A stretch of DNA of 64,000 nt from Streptomyces sp. TRM68367 (GTDB lineage: Bacteria > Actinomycetota > Actinomycetes > Streptomycetales > Streptomycetaceae), in NCBI RefSeq assembly GCF_014495685.1, contig NZ_JACTVI010000002.1:24742-88741 (forward strand). The letters are read 5' to 3'. Positions within the stretch are counted from its first letter, which is position 1, and every line of letters begins with the position of its first letter. Made by a program: the position numbers and the translations under genes. The notes under the pieces were generated by a model. That model saw nothing but the letters and a program-made list of their open reading frames with translations, was not told where the DNA came from and did no database searches. This document shows positions 9,532 through 19,565 of this stretch, one piece after another.

Positions 9532-9909
9532 GTGCTGCAACCGCCGCATTCGTCCCTGCAGGTAGCTGCCGTTCCGGCCCAGCGGGCGCCAGTGCGGGAC
9601 AGGGACCAAGACGCACCCTGGCACACCGAGGCGGTGTGCCGGCGCGACGAGGCCGGCCTGTTCTTCGCACCCTCGAAAGAACCCACCGCCGCCCGGCTCT
9701 CCCGCGAGGAGGCGGCGAAGCGTGTCTGCGCCCGCTGCCCCGTCATGGTCGAGTGCCGCGAGCACGCGCTGGTGCAACCCGAGCCGTACGGCGTCTGGGG
9801 CGGCCTCACCGCTGCCGAACGCCGCGTGGTCCTGGCCCGACGCCGCCGCCGCGAAATGGAACTCAAGAAGGCGGCCCGGTCGGCAGGCCGCATAGCTCAG
9901 GCAGGCTGA
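9532..9909 (+). CDS. WhiB-family iron-sulfur transcription factor
   Basis: 125 aa. The GTG at 9532 is set by AGGAG 6 nt upstream. Four cysteines bind the 4Fe-4S cluster: AVCRRDEAG, then the RVCARCPVMVEC group (CxxCxxxxxC), followed by the G(V/I)WGG turn (YGVWGGLT) and a basic C-terminus (ARRRRREMELKKAARS) for DNA or sigma-factor contacts. Known: Wbl proteins act with the housekeeping sigma factor in development and stress. From its place next to glpX I suspect the Streptomyces WblI ortholog, but this rests on remembered gene order only. Confidence 0.93.
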   Translation: MLQPPHSSLQVAAVPAQRAPVRDRDQDAPWHTEAVCRRDEAGLFFAPSKEPTAARLSREEAAKRVCARCPVMVECREHALVQPEPYGVWGGLTAAERRVVLARRRRREMELKKAARSAGRIAQAG

Positions 9910-9931
9910 ACGCCTCTTCTCATGAACGTGG

Positions 9932-9957
9932 GGCGCCCCCGCCGCACCGGGGGCGCC
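9932..9957 (+). terminator. Strong hairpin after the whiB-like gene
   Basis: Perfect 9-bp stem GGCGCCCCC / GGGGGCGCC with an 8-nt loop, 22 bp past the stop codon. No U-tract, as is common in Streptomyces. Confidence 0.75.
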
Positions 9958-9965
9958 ATCCCACC

Positions 9966-10060
9966 GAAGGGGCGCGGGGCTGTAATCGATGTGCGGCTCC
10001 GCCGCGTGGGCGCGACAAGCCACGAACAACCCGCAGGCGCCAAATGCCCCGCAGCCCCCG
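9966..10060. repeat. Streptomyces-type interspersed intergenic repeat
   Basis: The text from GAAGGGGCGCGGGGCTGT through GTGCGGCTCCGCCGCGTGG and the ACAAGCCACGAACAACCCGC end matches a short intergenic element I have seen repeatedly in Streptomyces genomes. It holds a small hairpin GCGGC-tcc-GCCGC (9993-10005). It lies between convergent genes. Confidence 0.55.
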
Positions 10061-10078
10061 ATCAGGCGCTGCTCGATC

Positions 10079-11113
10079 TCACTTGGCCCGATCAAAATCA
10101 ATCGCGCTGTACGCCCGCAGCTTGCTGAGCCGATGCTCGGAGTCGATCCGCCGCACCGTCCCCGACCTGGACCGCATCACGATCGACGAGGTCATCGCGG
10201 TCTCCGCCCGGTACCGCACCCCCCGCAGCAACTCCCCGTCGGTGATCCCGGTCGCCGCGAAGAACACGTTGTCCCCGGACACCAGATCGTCGGTGGTCAG
10301 CACCTGGTCAAGGTCATGCCCGGCCTCGACCGCCCGCTGCCGCTCCTCGTCGTCCTTCGGCCACAGCTTGCCCTGAATCGTCCCGCCCAGACACTTCACG
10401 GCACAGGCCGAGATGATCCCCTCCGGCGTACCGCCGACCCCGAGCAGCAGATCGACGCCCGTGCCCTCCCGCAGCGCGTAGATCGAGCCCGCCACGTCAC
10501 CGTCGGAGATCAGCTTGATACGGGCCCCCGCCTCCCGGACATCCCGGATGAGTCTCTCGTGCCGCGGCCGGTCCAGGATGACGACGGTGACATCCTCCGG
10601 CGACGACCGCTTGGCCTTGGCGATCCGCCGGATGTTCACCTCCACCGGCGCGTTGATGTCCACGAAGTCGGCCGCCTCGGGACCGGTGACCAGCTTGTCC
10701 ATGTAGAAAACGGCCGACGGGTCGAACATCGCACCGCGCTCCGTGGCGGCCAGCACCGCGATCGCGTTCGACATGCCCTTGGCGGTCAGCGTCGTACCGT
10801 CGATCGGATCGACGGCGATGTCGCACTCGGGCCCGGTCCCGTCGCCCACACGCTCCCCGTTGAACAGCATCGGGGCCTCGTCCTTCTCGCCCTCTCCGAT
10901 GACGACCACGCCGTTCATCGAGACGGTGGAGACGAGGGTCCGCATGGCACGCACCGCGGCACCGTCGGCGCCGTTCTTGTCCCCGCGTCCCACCCAGCGG
11001 CCGGCGGCCATCGCCGCGGCTTCGGTCACCCGCACCAGTTCCAGGGCGAGGTTGCGGTCGGGGGCCTCGGAGGGCACATCCAGTTCGGACGGCAGATGAT
11101 GATGCTCGGTCAT
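10079..11113 (-). CDS. glpX: Class II fructose-1,6-bisphosphatase
   Basis: 344 aa, full length for GlpX. Metal-site motifs [13 protein letters not shown] and [12 protein letters not shown] are intact, as are DGDVAGSI and [12 protein letters not shown] of the sugar-phosphate site. It hydrolyses fructose-1,6-bisphosphate to fructose-6-phosphate, the irreversible step of gluconeogenesis, and is often the only FBPase in actinobacteria. It is divergent from the DUF4245 gene across a 127-bp spacer that must hold both promoters. Confidence 0.95.
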   Translation of the reverse strand: MTEHHHLPSELDVPSEAPDRNLALELVRVTEAAAMAAGRWVGRGDKNGADGAAVRAMRTLVSTVSMNGVVVIGEGEKDEAPMLFNGERVGDGTGPECDIAVDPIDGTTLTAKGMSNAIAVLAATERGAMFDPSAVFYMDKLVTGPEAADFVDINAPVEVNIRRIAKAKRSSPEDVTVVILDRPRHERLIRDVREAGARIKLISDGDVAGSIYALREGTGVDLLLGVGGTPEGIISACAVKCLGGTIQGKLWPKDDEERQRAVEAGHDLDQVLTTDDLVSGDNVFFAATGITDGELLRGVRYRAETAMTSSIVMRSRSGTVRRIDSEHRLSKLRAYSAIDFDRAK

Positions 11114-11240
11114 CGGAGCGCACCTTTCTGTACGACGACGGCCGGATGAGGGTGTTGTTGTCCGACTCTATCGTTAGGCAGGCAAAATGAGCAGGGGCCC
11201 CCACGGATGAGCGGACCGGGCACCTGCGACGATAGAGGGC

Positions 11241-11765
11241 GTGGCAGGTTCGAACGGCAAGCAGAAAACGGTGCGGGACATGATCCTCTCCATGGGGATC
11301 GTCGTGCTCGTGGCGGGAGTCATCTACCTCTTCATCCCGCACGACGACAGCGCTCCCGACATCAAGCGCGTCGACTACCGCGTCGAGCTGCTCACGGCGC
11401 GCCGCGCCGCGTCGTACCCGGTGGCCGCGCCCGAGGGCCTGCCGAGTAGCTGGAAGGCGACGTCCGTCCGCTTCCAGGGCGACAACTTCGACGCCTGGCA
11501 CCTGGGCTTCCACGCCCCCGACGGGCAGTACGTCGGAGTCGAGCAGTCCGCGCAGAAGCCCGCCGTCTTCATCGACGAGACGACCCAGGGCGCCGAGCGG
11601 ACCAACGTCACCCAGAAGATCGACGGCCGAACGTGGACGCGGTACAAGGGCGGCCGGTACGACGCGCTCGTACTCCAGGGCACGAAGGGCTCGACGACGG
11701 TGGTGACCGGCACGGCGTCGTTCGAGCAGCTGACGCGGATGGCCGGGGCGCTCAGGACGAAATGA
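11241..11765 (+). CDS. DUF4245 membrane-anchored protein
   Basis: 174 aa. One N-terminal membrane segment (residues about 13-31, MILSMGIVVLVAGVIYLF) follows a short basic tail, placing the rest outside the cell. The extracytoplasmic part has the DUF4245 pattern (YPVAAPEGLP, W.ATSVRF, WHLGFHAP). The GTG at 11241 directly follows GATAGAGGGC, so the transcript is probably leaderless. Function unknown; gene neighbourhood with glpX appears conserved in Streptomyces from memory. Confidence 0.85.
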   Translation: MAGSNGKQKTVRDMILSMGIVVLVAGVIYLFIPHDDSAPDIKRVDYRVELLTARRAASYPVAAPEGLPSSWKATSVRFQGDNFDAWHLGFHAPDGQYVGVEQSAQKPAVFIDETTQGAERTNVTQKIDGRTWTRYKGGRYDALVLQGTKGSTTVVTGTASFEQLTRMAGALRTK

Positions 11766-11780
11766 GCCGCACGGACACGA

Positions 11781-11812
11781 CAGGGGCCCCTGGCGAAACG
11801 CCGGGGGCCTGC
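11781..11812. terminator. Bidirectional terminator between convergent genes
   Basis: CAGGGGCCCCTGGCG-aaa-CGCCGGGGGCCTG forms a long GC stem with an internal mismatch. It sits between the DUF4245 stop and the nitroreductase stop and can serve both. Confidence 0.7.
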
Positions 11813-11814
11813 TT

Positions 11815-11862
11815 GTTGCCGTCCGGTGTGGCTCGGACGTTGCTGTCGGGTGTGGCTCAGAC
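11815..11862. repeat. 24-bp tandem duplication at the nitroreductase 3' end
   Basis: Units 11815-11838 and 11839-11862 differ at three positions (GTTGCCGTCCGGTGTGG / GTTGCTGTCGGGTGTGG...). The second unit covers the stop codon of the minus-strand gene. Confidence 0.7.
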
Positions 11863-12447
11863 GGTGGTGACGACCTGCTCGTAGGCCAGGCGCGGGGAGC
11901 GCGGGTACCAGGCGTCCGGGCCCGGCCTGCCGATGTTGACGACCATCAGCGGGGTGTGGTCGTCGTCCAGGAACTCCTTGCGGACGCCCTCGGGGTCGAA
12001 GCCGGTCATCGGGCCGGCGGCCAGGCCCGCGGCGCGCACGCCGACGATGAAGTACGCGGCCTGGAGGGCGGCGTTCAGCCCGGCGGCGCCCTCGCGGGCC
12101 GTGCGCTCGGCGAAGAAGACGTCCTTGGCCTGCGGGAAGGCCGGGAAGAGGTGCGGCAGCTCCTCGTGGAACTCGTTGTCCGCGGCGAGGATCGCGGCCA
12201 GCGGGGCGGCGGCCGTCTTGGCCTGGTTGCCCTCGGCCATGTGCTGCACCAGGCGCTCGCGGGCCTCGGGGGAGCGGACCAGGGTGATGCGCAGCGGGGT
12301 CTGGTTGAAGGCCGTCGGACCGTACTTGACCAGGTCGTAGATCGCCTGGACCTGCTCGTCGGTCACCGGCTCGTCGGTGAAGGTGTTGGCGGTGCGGGCC
12401 TCGCGGAACAGCAGGTCCTGGGCGGCGGGGTCAAGAACGAGGGGCAT
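11857..12447 (-). CDS. Nitroreductase-family oxidoreductase, RutE/malonic semialdehyde reductase type
   Basis: 196 aa FMN-dependent nitroreductase fold. FNQTPLRITLVRS and the C-terminal VVNIGRPGPDAWYPRSPRL match the RutE/HadB subfamily, which reduces malonic semialdehyde to 3-hydroxypropionate with NAD(P)H. No other rut genes are adjacent, so a general detoxification reductase is as likely. The upstream region has a good promoter with a direct repeat (12527-12539), which suggests regulation by a dedicated repressor. Confidence 0.88.
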   Translation of the reverse strand: MPLVLDPAAQDLLFREARTANTFTDEPVTDEQVQAIYDLVKYGPTAFNQTPLRITLVRSPEARERLVQHMAEGNQAKTAAAPLAAILAADNEFHEELPHLFPAFPQAKDVFFAERTAREGAAGLNAALQAAYFIVGVRAAGLAAGPMTGFDPEGVRKEFLDDDHTPLMVVNIGRPGPDAWYPRSPRLAYEQVVTTV

Positions 12448-12510
12448 GGGTGAACTTTCTTGCGAGGTGCGGGTCCGGAAAGCCGGACAGGTGACCGGCT
12501 GACACGAACG

Positions 12511-12539
12511 ACGCTACGCGGCCAAAGTTCAACGTTCAA
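12511..12539 (-). promoter_or_regulatory. Promoter of the nitroreductase gene with overlapping direct repeat
   Basis: Minus strand: -35 TTGAAC (12534-12539), 17-bp spacer, -10 TAGCGT (12511-12516). The -35 hexamer is repeated at 7-bp spacing (TTGAACGTTGAAC), which could be an operator overlapping the promoter. Confidence 0.6.
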
Positions 12540-12586
12540 TCAAAGTGGGGGCATGGTGATGGGCTTCACAAGCCACCGGAAAACCG

Positions 12587-12856
12587 CTACCCGGCGTCCC
12601 CGGATCCCTCCGGCCGCTCCCCCTCCGCCCCGGCGTCCTCCTCGGCCAGCGCCGCGTCCAGCCGCGCCCGCGCGCCCTCGAGCCAGCGGCGGCACACCTT
12701 GGACAGCTCCTCGCCGCGCTCCCACAGCGCGAGGGACTCCTCCAGCGTCGTACCGCCTGCCTCGAGCCGTCGTACGACGTCGATCAGCTCGTCCCGTGCC
12801 TGCTCGTACCCGAGCGCCTCGGTCACGGCCGCCGTCTCCTCCGCCTCGCTGGTCAT
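12587..12856 (-). CDS. xseB: Exodeoxyribonuclease VII small subunit
   Basis: 89 aa. The helical core LGYEQARDELIDVVRRLEAGG...LEESLALWERGEEL is the XseB signature. Several copies bind one XseA chain to form exonuclease VII, a processive single-strand DNA exonuclease. The gene starts 9 bp after the xseA stop, so the two are co-translated. The C-terminal tail is acidic and likely disordered. Confidence 0.95.
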   Translation of the reverse strand: MTSEAEETAAVTEALGYEQARDELIDVVRRLEAGGTTLEESLALWERGEELSKVCRRWLEGARARLDAALAEEDAGAEGERPEGSGDAG

Positions 12857-12865
12857 CCACCCACC

Positions 12866-14074
12866 CTATGTGTCGACTCGTACTGTGAACTCGCCCTCGG
12901 AGACTCGGGCCCGCAGCGCCTCGCCGGCCTCCACCTCATCCGGATCGCGCACGGCGTGGCCGTCGGCCCGTTGCAGCACGGCGTACCCGCGCTTCAGGGT
13001 CGCGGCGGGGGAGAGGCCCACCACGCGCGCGTGCGTGTGCGTCAGCTCGGACTCGGCGCGGTCGAGGTGATGGCGCAGGCACCGCCGGGCCCGGTCCAGC
13101 AGCGCGGCCACCTCGTCGGCCCGCACGTCGATCATCCGGTGCGGGTCCTCTATCGACGGCCGGGCCAGCGCGTGGGCGAGACCGCGCTCCTCCCGCTCGA
13201 TGAACGCCTCGACACACCGCCGCGCGCGGTCGCGCAGCAGCCTTACGCGCTCGTACTCCTCGCCGACGTCCGGTACGACCTTCTTGGCGGCGTCGGTGGG
13301 GGTGGAGGCGCGCAGGTCGGCGACGTGGTCGAGGAGCGGGTTGTCGGGCTCGTGCCCGATCGCGGACACGACGGGCGTACGGCAGGCCGCGACGGCACGG
13401 ATGAGCTGCTCGTCGGAGAACGGCAGCAGATCCTCCACGCTGCCGCCCCCGCGCGCGACGATGATCACATCCACGTCGTCGATCTCGTCCAGCTCCTTCA
13501 CGGCCTGGACGACCTGCGGCACGGCGTGCACACCCTGTACGGCGACGTTGCGGATCGCGAAGCGGACGGCGGGCCAGCGGTGCCGGGCGTTCTCCAGCAC
13601 GTCCCGCTCCGCGGCGGAGGCCCGCCCGCAGACCAGCCCGATGAGCTGCGGCAGGAACGGCAACGGCCGCTTCCGCTCGGCCGCGAACAGCCCCTCCCGC
13701 GCGAGGGCCTTCTTCAGTTGCTCCAGCCGCGCGAGCAGCTCCCCGACCCCCACCGGTCTCATCTCGGCGGCCCGCAGCGACAGCTGCCCACGCGGCGCGT
13801 ACCACTCCGGCTTGGCGAGCACGACGACCCGGGCGCCCTCGCTGACGACATCGGCGACGGCATCGAACACCTGCCGATAACAAGTGACACTCACGGAGAT
13901 GTCATACGACGGATCCCGCAACGTCAGAAACACGACCCCGGCCCCCGGCCGCCGCGACAACTGCGTGATCTGCCCCTCGACCCACACCGCCCCGAGCCGG
14001 TCGATCCACCCTCCGATCAGCCGCGACACCTCACCCACGGGCAACGGAGATTCCGGAGACGTGTTCACAGCCAT
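12866..14074 (-). CDS. xseA: Exodeoxyribonuclease VII large subunit
   Basis: 402 aa. An N-terminal OB fold ([26 protein letters not shown]) binds single-stranded DNA. The catalytic core contains [21 protein letters not shown] and [27 protein letters not shown], followed by a coiled-coil region that recruits XseB. It degrades single-stranded DNA from both ends and is metal-independent in well-studied homologs. It precedes xseB in one operon. Confidence 0.96.
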   Translation of the reverse strand: MAVNTSPESPLPVGEVSRLIGGWIDRLGAVWVEGQITQLSRRPGAGVVFLTLRDPSYDISVSVTCYRQVFDAVADVVSEGARVVVLAKPEWYAPRGQLSLRAAEMRPVGVGELLARLEQLKKALAREGLFAAERKRPLPFLPQLIGLVCGRASAAERDVLENARHRWPAVRFAIRNVAVQGVHAVPQVVQAVKELDEIDDVDVIIVARGGGSVEDLLPFSDEQLIRAVAACRTPVVSAIGHEPDNPLLDHVADLRASTPTDAAKKVVPDVGEEYERVRLLRDRARRCVEAFIEREERGLAHALARPSIEDPHRMIDVRADEVAALLDRARRCLRHHLDRAESELTHTHARVVGLSPAATLKRGYAVLQRADGHAVRDPDEVEAGEALRARVSEGEFTVRVDT

Positions 14075-14333
14075 GCCGCGAGCGTAACGGCCCCGACCGA
14101 CAACCCCACGAACCCGCCACCCTCAGACGAGGGCGAGCTTCCTGCGCGGGCCAGGTACGGGGGTCGCCGACCCGCTGACCCCACCCACCCGCCCTTCTGC
14201 CGCACCAAGCCGCCGCCTGCCCGGCCAGCGCGGTGAACGCCATCGCCACCGTGGCGATCACGTCCTGCCCCGGACTTCCCGCCCTCCCCGCCCCACGGTC
14301 AGCCTCCCCAAGGACTCGACGCGGATGCGATCT

Positions 14334-14359
14334 TTGACCCCCGAGCGCGGCCTTACGAT
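14334..14359 (+). promoter_or_regulatory. Probable promoter of ispH
   Basis: TTGACC (14334-14339) and TACGAT (14354-14359) lie upstream of the ATG at 14367. The 14-bp spacer is short for a sigma-70-type promoter, so the exact boxes are uncertain, but the -10-like box 7 nt before the ATG suggests a leaderless mRNA. The rest of 14075-14366 shows nothing recognisable. Confidence 0.4.
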
Positions 14360-14366
14360 GGTGAGC

Positions 14367-15386
14367 ATGACTGCTTCGCCTGGCCGCCGTGTCCTGCTCG
14401 CCGCCCCCCGGGGCTACTGCGCGGGTGTGGACCGCGCCGTGATCGCCGTCGAGAAGGCCCTGGAGCAGTACGGGGCTCCCGTCTACGTCCGGCACGAAAT
14501 CGTCCACAACAAGTACGTCGTGCAGACCCTGGAGAGGAAGGGCGCCATCTTCGTCGAACAGACGCAGGAGGTGCCGCCGGGCAACATCGTCATGTTCTCG
14601 GCGCACGGCGTGGCCCCCGTCGTCCACGAAGAGGCCGAGCGGGGCAGGCTCGCCACCATCGACGCGACCTGTCCCCTGGTCACCAAGGTCCACAAGGAAG
14701 CCGTCCGGTTCGCCAAGGACGACTTCGACATCCTCCTGATCGGCCACGAGGGCCACGAGGAGGTCATCGGCACCTCCGGCGAGGCCCCCGACCACATCCA
14801 GCTCGTCGACGGCCCCGATGACGTCGCGAACGTCGAGGTCCGCGACCCGTCGAAGGTCGTCTGGCTGTCCCAGACCACGCTGTCCGTCGACGAGACGATG
14901 GAGACCGTCGACGCCCTGAAGGACAAGTTCCCGCAGCTGATCTCGCCGCCCAGCGACGACATCTGCTACGCCACGCAGAACCGCCAGCTGGCGGTGAAGC
15001 AGATGGGCGCCGAGTCCGACCTGGTGATCGTGGTCGGCTCCCGCAACTCCTCCAACTCCAAACGGCTGGTGGAGGTCGCCAAGCTGGCGGGCGCCCGCGA
15101 GGCATACCTGGTCGACTTCGCCGACGAGATCGACGAGGCCTGGCTGGAGGGCGTCTCCACGGTCGGCGTCACCTCGGGCGCGTCGGTGCCGGACGTCCTG
15201 GTCGAGCAGGTCCTGGAGTGGCTGGCCCGGCGCGGCTTCGAGAACGTCGAGCTCGTCAAGGCGGCAGAGGAGTCCATCGCCTTCTCCCTGCCGAAGGAAC
15301 TGCGCCGCGATCTGCGCGAGGAGGCGGCGGCGCTGGTCGAGGAGCGCGGCGGGGCCGGTTCCGGAGCCGCGGACTCCGAGGCGTGA
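14367..15386 (+). CDS. ispH: 4-hydroxy-3-methylbut-2-enyl diphosphate reductase
   Basis: 339 aa. The three cluster cysteines are seen in [24 protein letters not shown] and [11 protein letters not shown], with the [11 protein letters not shown] substrate motif. It is the last enzyme of the MEP pathway and makes IPP and DMAPP by 2-electron reduction at a 4Fe-4S centre. The start at 14367 fits the leaderless promoter; ATG 14358 and GTG 14361 are possible. The C-terminus is Gly/Ala-rich and dispensable-looking. Confidence 0.95.
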   Translation: MTASPGRRVLLAAPRGYCAGVDRAVIAVEKALEQYGAPVYVRHEIVHNKYVVQTLERKGAIFVEQTQEVPPGNIVMFSAHGVAPVVHEEAERGRLATIDATCPLVTKVHKEAVRFAKDDFDILLIGHEGHEEVIGTSGEAPDHIQLVDGPDDVANVEVRDPSKVVWLSQTTLSVDETMETVDALKDKFPQLISPPSDDICYATQNRQLAVKQMGAESDLVIVVGSRNSSNSKRLVEVAKLAGAREAYLVDFADEIDEAWLEGVSTVGVTSGASVPDVLVEQVLEWLARRGFENVELVKAAEESIAFSLPKELRRDLREEAAALVEERGGAGSGAADSEA

Positions 15387-15442
15387 GGGCGGCTGTGAGC
15401 GGTCCGTCCCTGACTGTCGGTCGTAGGTCGTAACGTAGAGCC

Positions 15443-16186
15443 ATGCAGATCTTCGGTGTGGACATCGGCGGTTCCGGGATCAAGGGTGCCCCGGTGGACC
15501 TGGACAAGGGCGACCTGGCGGAGGAGCGCTGCAAGGTCCTGACCCCGCAGCCGTCCGGCCCCGAGGCGGTGGCCGACGGCGTCCGGCAGGTCGTCGAGCA
15601 CTTCGGCTGGACGGGGCCGGTCGGGCTGACCTTTCCCGGCGTGGTCACCGGCGGATCGACGATCCGCACCGCGGCGAACGTAGACAAGAGCTGGATCGAC
15701 ACGGACGCGCGCGCGTTGTTCAGCGACCGGCTCGGGGGACTGCCGGTGACGGTGGTCAACGACGCGGACGCGGCGGGCGTCGCCGAGATGCACTTCGGCG
15801 CGGGGCGCGACCGCAAGGGCACGGTCGTTCTGCTCACCTTCGGCACGGGTATCGGCAGCGCGCTGTTCGTCGACGGCGCGCTGGTCCCCAACACCGAGCT
15901 GGGCCATCTGGAGCTGCACGGCCACGACGCGGAGAAGCGGGCGTCCAGCAAGGCCCGCGAGGACCACGACCTGACGTGGGAGCAGTGGGCCCACCGCGTC
16001 CAGAAGTACCTCGCCCACGTGGAGATGCTCTTCTCGCCGGAACTCTTCATCATCGGCGGCGGCGTGAGCCGCAAGTCCCACAAGTTCCTGCCCCACATCG
16101 AGAACATCAAGGCCGAGATCGTCCCCGCCCAGCTCCAGAACAACGCGGGCATCGTGGGGGCGGCGATGCGAGCAGCGGAGACGTAG
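15443..16186 (+). CDS. ppgK: Polyphosphate glucokinase
   Basis: 247 aa ROK-family kinase. [15 protein letters not shown] is the phosphate-binding loop; [16 protein letters not shown] and [12 protein letters not shown] complete the actin-like ATPase fold. ELGHLELHG is the segment contacting glucose. The family phosphorylates glucose with inorganic polyphosphate, usually better than with ATP. In Streptomyces it is one of two glucose kinases. It follows ispH by 56 bp, possibly co-transcribed. Confidence 0.93.
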   Translation: MQIFGVDIGGSGIKGAPVDLDKGDLAEERCKVLTPQPSGPEAVADGVRQVVEHFGWTGPVGLTFPGVVTGGSTIRTAANVDKSWIDTDARALFSDRLGGLPVTVVNDADAAGVAEMHFGAGRDRKGTVVLLTFGTGIGSALFVDGALVPNTELGHLELHGHDAEKRASSKAREDHDLTWEQWAHRVQKYLAHVEMLFSPELFIIGGGVSRKSHKFLPHIENIKAEIVPAQLQNNAGIVGAAMRAAET

Positions 16187-16299
16187 AGCCGACGGCTCCC
16201 TCTGACGCCGACAGCCGACGGTTCCCAACGTCGGCCACCGGGCCCACCTCGACGACTCCCGCCCAGCCGACAGTGACGGCCGGGCGGGTGGGAAACCGG

Positions 16300-16896
16300 T
16301 CACTCCAACCGGGGGCTCCGTGCCACTCGACGGTTCACCAGGCGAATCCTGCGTACGATCACCGTCACACCCGCGACGAGTGTCCCGCCGTACAACCACC
16401 CGGCCTGCGTCGCCAACGCCGTGACCAGCCCCATCAGCCCATCGTCGGAGACAGCGGGCAACCCCGCCGCGAACCCGATCGGCACCACCACGGGCGCGGT
16501 CAGCAGATCCCCCCGCCGCACCCACACCGCAGTCAGCACACACACCGGCAGGAACAGCACTCCGTACACCGTCAGGGACGCCCCGAACAGCACCTGGTCC
16601 AGCCCTCCGAGCGCCACCATCAGCACCCCGCAGAACAACCCGCTCCCCAGCCCGGTCAGCCGTGGATTCGGCATCCCCCGCGCCGCACGACCAGCCGCAA
16701 CCGCCCCGGCCGCCCGAGCCGGCGACCGCCCGGCCGCCGACCGCACCGCCGCCGGCGGCCGCCGTACCGCCCCCGTCCGCCGCGCAGCGGCCCGTACCGA
16801 ACCCCCGTCGGCGCGCCCGGCCTGCGAGGGCAGCGGCGGCTTCGGCCGCTCGCGTCGCGGTCCGTACTCCGAGGGTCGCGTCCTGTGTTGCTCCAC
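16300..16896 (-). CDS. Small integral membrane protein with basic, disordered N-terminus
   Basis: 198 aa. Residues 1-75 are Arg/Pro/Ala-rich and probably cytosolic. Four hydrophobic segments follow (LGSGLFCGVLMVALGGL, ASLTVYGVLFLPVCVLTAVW, LLTAPVVVPIGFAAGLP, GWLYGGTLVAGVTVIV). This matches small actinobacterial membrane proteins of the DUF6542 type as far as I recall. Function unknown. Convergent with ppgK and divergent from ychF. Confidence 0.7.
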   Translation of the reverse strand: MEQHRTRPSEYGPRRERPKPPLPSQAGRADGGSVRAAARRTGAVRRPPAAVRSAAGRSPARAAGAVAAGRAARGMPNPRLTGLGSGLFCGVLMVALGGLDQVLFGASLTVYGVLFLPVCVLTAVWVRRGDLLTAPVVVPIGFAAGLPAVSDDGLMGLVTALATQAGWLYGGTLVAGVTVIVRRIRLVNRRVARSPRLE

Positions 16897-17071
16897 TGGA
16901 CCAACTTAGGTCGGTTTATGTGCCGAATCGCCCATCTGACACGCCGAGAACCCGGCCTTGGCCAAGCGTTCGATACGCCGCCGAACCGGGCCCGGGCACG
17001 CCGTAGACTGGTGGATCGGCCCACGCAGCCCAGCCGGCCAGTCCTCATCCTCACGTACGGGAAGTCGCAAC

Positions 17072-18160
<1,089 letters not shown>

Positions 18161-18207
18161 CCGGTGACTTAACACCACTTCGCTGATCTGGCAAACGCGC
18201 AGGTCAA

Positions 18208-18246
18208 ATGGGGTCTGGCTCTTCGGGGTCAGGCCCCATGATTTTT
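18208..18246 (+). terminator. Intrinsic terminator after ychF
   Basis: Twelve-pair stem ATGGGGTCTGGC / GTCAGGCCCCAT (two G-U pairs) with an 8-nt loop, followed by GATTTTT. It has a genuine U-tract, unlike most hairpins in this window. Confidence 0.85.
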
Positions 18247-18333
18247 ACCGTGCTGGATAGGTGCTGGATTTTCTGACCTCTCGTCACCTGTCATCACCTC
18301 CCATATCCGTACCGTGCTGGATTCGTGCTGGAT
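18246..18333. repeat. Two 24-bp direct repeats, candidate attachment or arm-type site
   Basis: Copies at 18246-18269 and 18310-18333 are identical at 22 of 24 positions. Each is TACCGTGCTGGAT, 2 nt, then GTGCTGGAT, so each holds two copies of the 9-mer GTGCTGGAT. They lie directly after the ychF terminator, where the plasmid-type gene content begins. Such double repeats resemble arm sites of tyrosine recombinases, but no integrase is in the window. The remainder of the 336-bp gap after ychF shows nothing clear. Confidence 0.5.
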
Positions 18334-18496
18334 GCCGACGGACCGCGCGGGGACCACGGGTGTACGTGCCGTGCGGTGAGGGCTACTAACCTAGTCGATT
18401 GGGCCCCAAGCACACGTTCTTCACGTGATTAACGCCCGTTGCGGAAACAAATCTCTGCCCACCCGACGTTGTCGATCTCCGATGCGATAACGGGGG

Positions 18497-19393
18497 GTGG
18501 TCGGCTTGAAGCTGTTCCGTACGGGCACAACGAAAAGCGGCGTGACCGAGGTCACGCCGCGTCTTGCTGAGGTCGAGGCAGATGTGCAGGGCCTCGTCGA
18601 GGAGCACATGGAGACGCTGTTGGGCGTCCGATTCCTGGCGAGCGAGTACGGCACGGGGCCGGTCCACGGGGGCCGGATCGATTCGCTCGGGCTGGACGAG
18701 AACGGATCGCCGGTCATCGTCGAGTACAAGCGCGGCGTCGATGCCGGCGTCATCAACCAGGGCCTGTTCTACCTGGCGTGGTTGATGGATCACCGGGCCG
18801 AGTTCGAGCGCCTGGTCCGCGACCGGCTCGGGGTGACGGCCGCGTCCCAGGTGCTGTGGAGCGGCCCGCGCCTGATCTGTATCGCTGGTGACTTCACGCG
18901 CTACGACGTGCATGCCGTTCGCGAGCACCGACGCTCGATCGACTTGGTCCGCTACCGATTCTTCGGCAGCGACCTGCTCGGGCTTGAGACCGTGGCGTCC
19001 GTGAGCGGCGGCATGCAGGTGGCCCGCCGGGCGCGTCGCCAGGCGGTTGCTCGGGCAGCAGCTGACGTCCAGGGCGCGTCGATGATGGAGCTGGCGGGCG
19101 CGGTCGACGAGGCACTGCTCGGGCTCGGGGACGGTGTGAACCGTGTTGAGCGCAAGCAGTACCGGGCGTATCAGCGTCTGCGGAACTTCGCCTGTCTGTG
19201 TCCGCCGCAGCGGAGCAAGCTGCTGGTCTACCTGAAGGTCGACCCGAAGGACGTCGACCTCGTGCCGGGGTTCACCCGGGACGTGTCGGGTCTCGGTCAC
19301 CACGGGACGGGTGATCTGGAGGTGCAGCTCCGTACGCCGAAGGACGTGGAGCGGGCGAAGGATCTGTTCCGGGCGAGCTACGCAGCGGCGTGA
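18497..19393 (+). CDS. DUF91/NucS-like nuclease-fold protein with DUF5655 C-terminus
   Basis: 298 aa. The N-terminal half has a PD-(D/E)xK-like core: GGRIDSLGLDENGSPVIVEYKRG gives the D...ExK triad, followed by INQGLFYLAWLMDHR and LICIAGDFTRYD. The C-terminal part (YLKVDPKDVDLVPGFTRDVSGLGHHGTGDLEV) matches DUF5655. Known: NucS-related domains cut mismatched or branched DNA, but the activity of this subfamily is untested. A TTG at 18506 (MKLFRTG) is an alternative start. It is the only plus-strand gene at the left edge of the element. Confidence 0.75.
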   Translation: MVGLKLFRTGTTKSGVTEVTPRLAEVEADVQGLVEEHMETLLGVRFLASEYGTGPVHGGRIDSLGLDENGSPVIVEYKRGVDAGVINQGLFYLAWLMDHRAEFERLVRDRLGVTAASQVLWSGPRLICIAGDFTRYDVHAVREHRRSIDLVRYRFFGSDLLGLETVASVSGGMQVARRARRQAVARAAADVQGASMMELAGAVDEALLGLGDGVNRVERKQYRAYQRLRNFACLCPPQRSKLLVYLKVDPKDVDLVPGFTRDVSGLGHHGTGDLEVQLRTPKDVERAKDLFRASYAAA

Positions 19394-19497
19394 TCGCCTG
19401 TGGGCCTCTCGGCTGTGCTTGCTTCGTGGCTGCTCTGTGGTCGTCGGGTGGTGCCTTTCGACGTGCGGGCAGGGCGTGGCGGTGGACTATCAATGGT

Positions 19498-19536
19498 GCG
19501 CGGGATCGCCGGTTTGGCTAACCGGCGATCCCGCGC
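19498..19536. repeat. Palindrome copy 1 (27-bp core, 17-bp arms)
   Basis: Core GATCGCCGGTT-tggct-AACCGGCGATC at 19504-19530, extended here to perfect 17-bp arms. An identical core occurs at 38119. On the plus strand TTGGCT, 17 bp, TATGTT overlaps the palindrome in both copies. Here it lies between two convergent genes and may also terminate transcription. Confidence 0.85.
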
Positions 19537-19565
19537 TATGTTGCCCCGCTCTCGCGTGCCGATGA

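Noticed and set aside
19514..19542. TTGGCT-17-TATGTT as an ordinary promoter for a plus-strand gene
   Set aside because: The only gene downstream on the plus strand would be antisense to the DUF317 gene; kept as part of the palindrome finding and not listed as a promoter.
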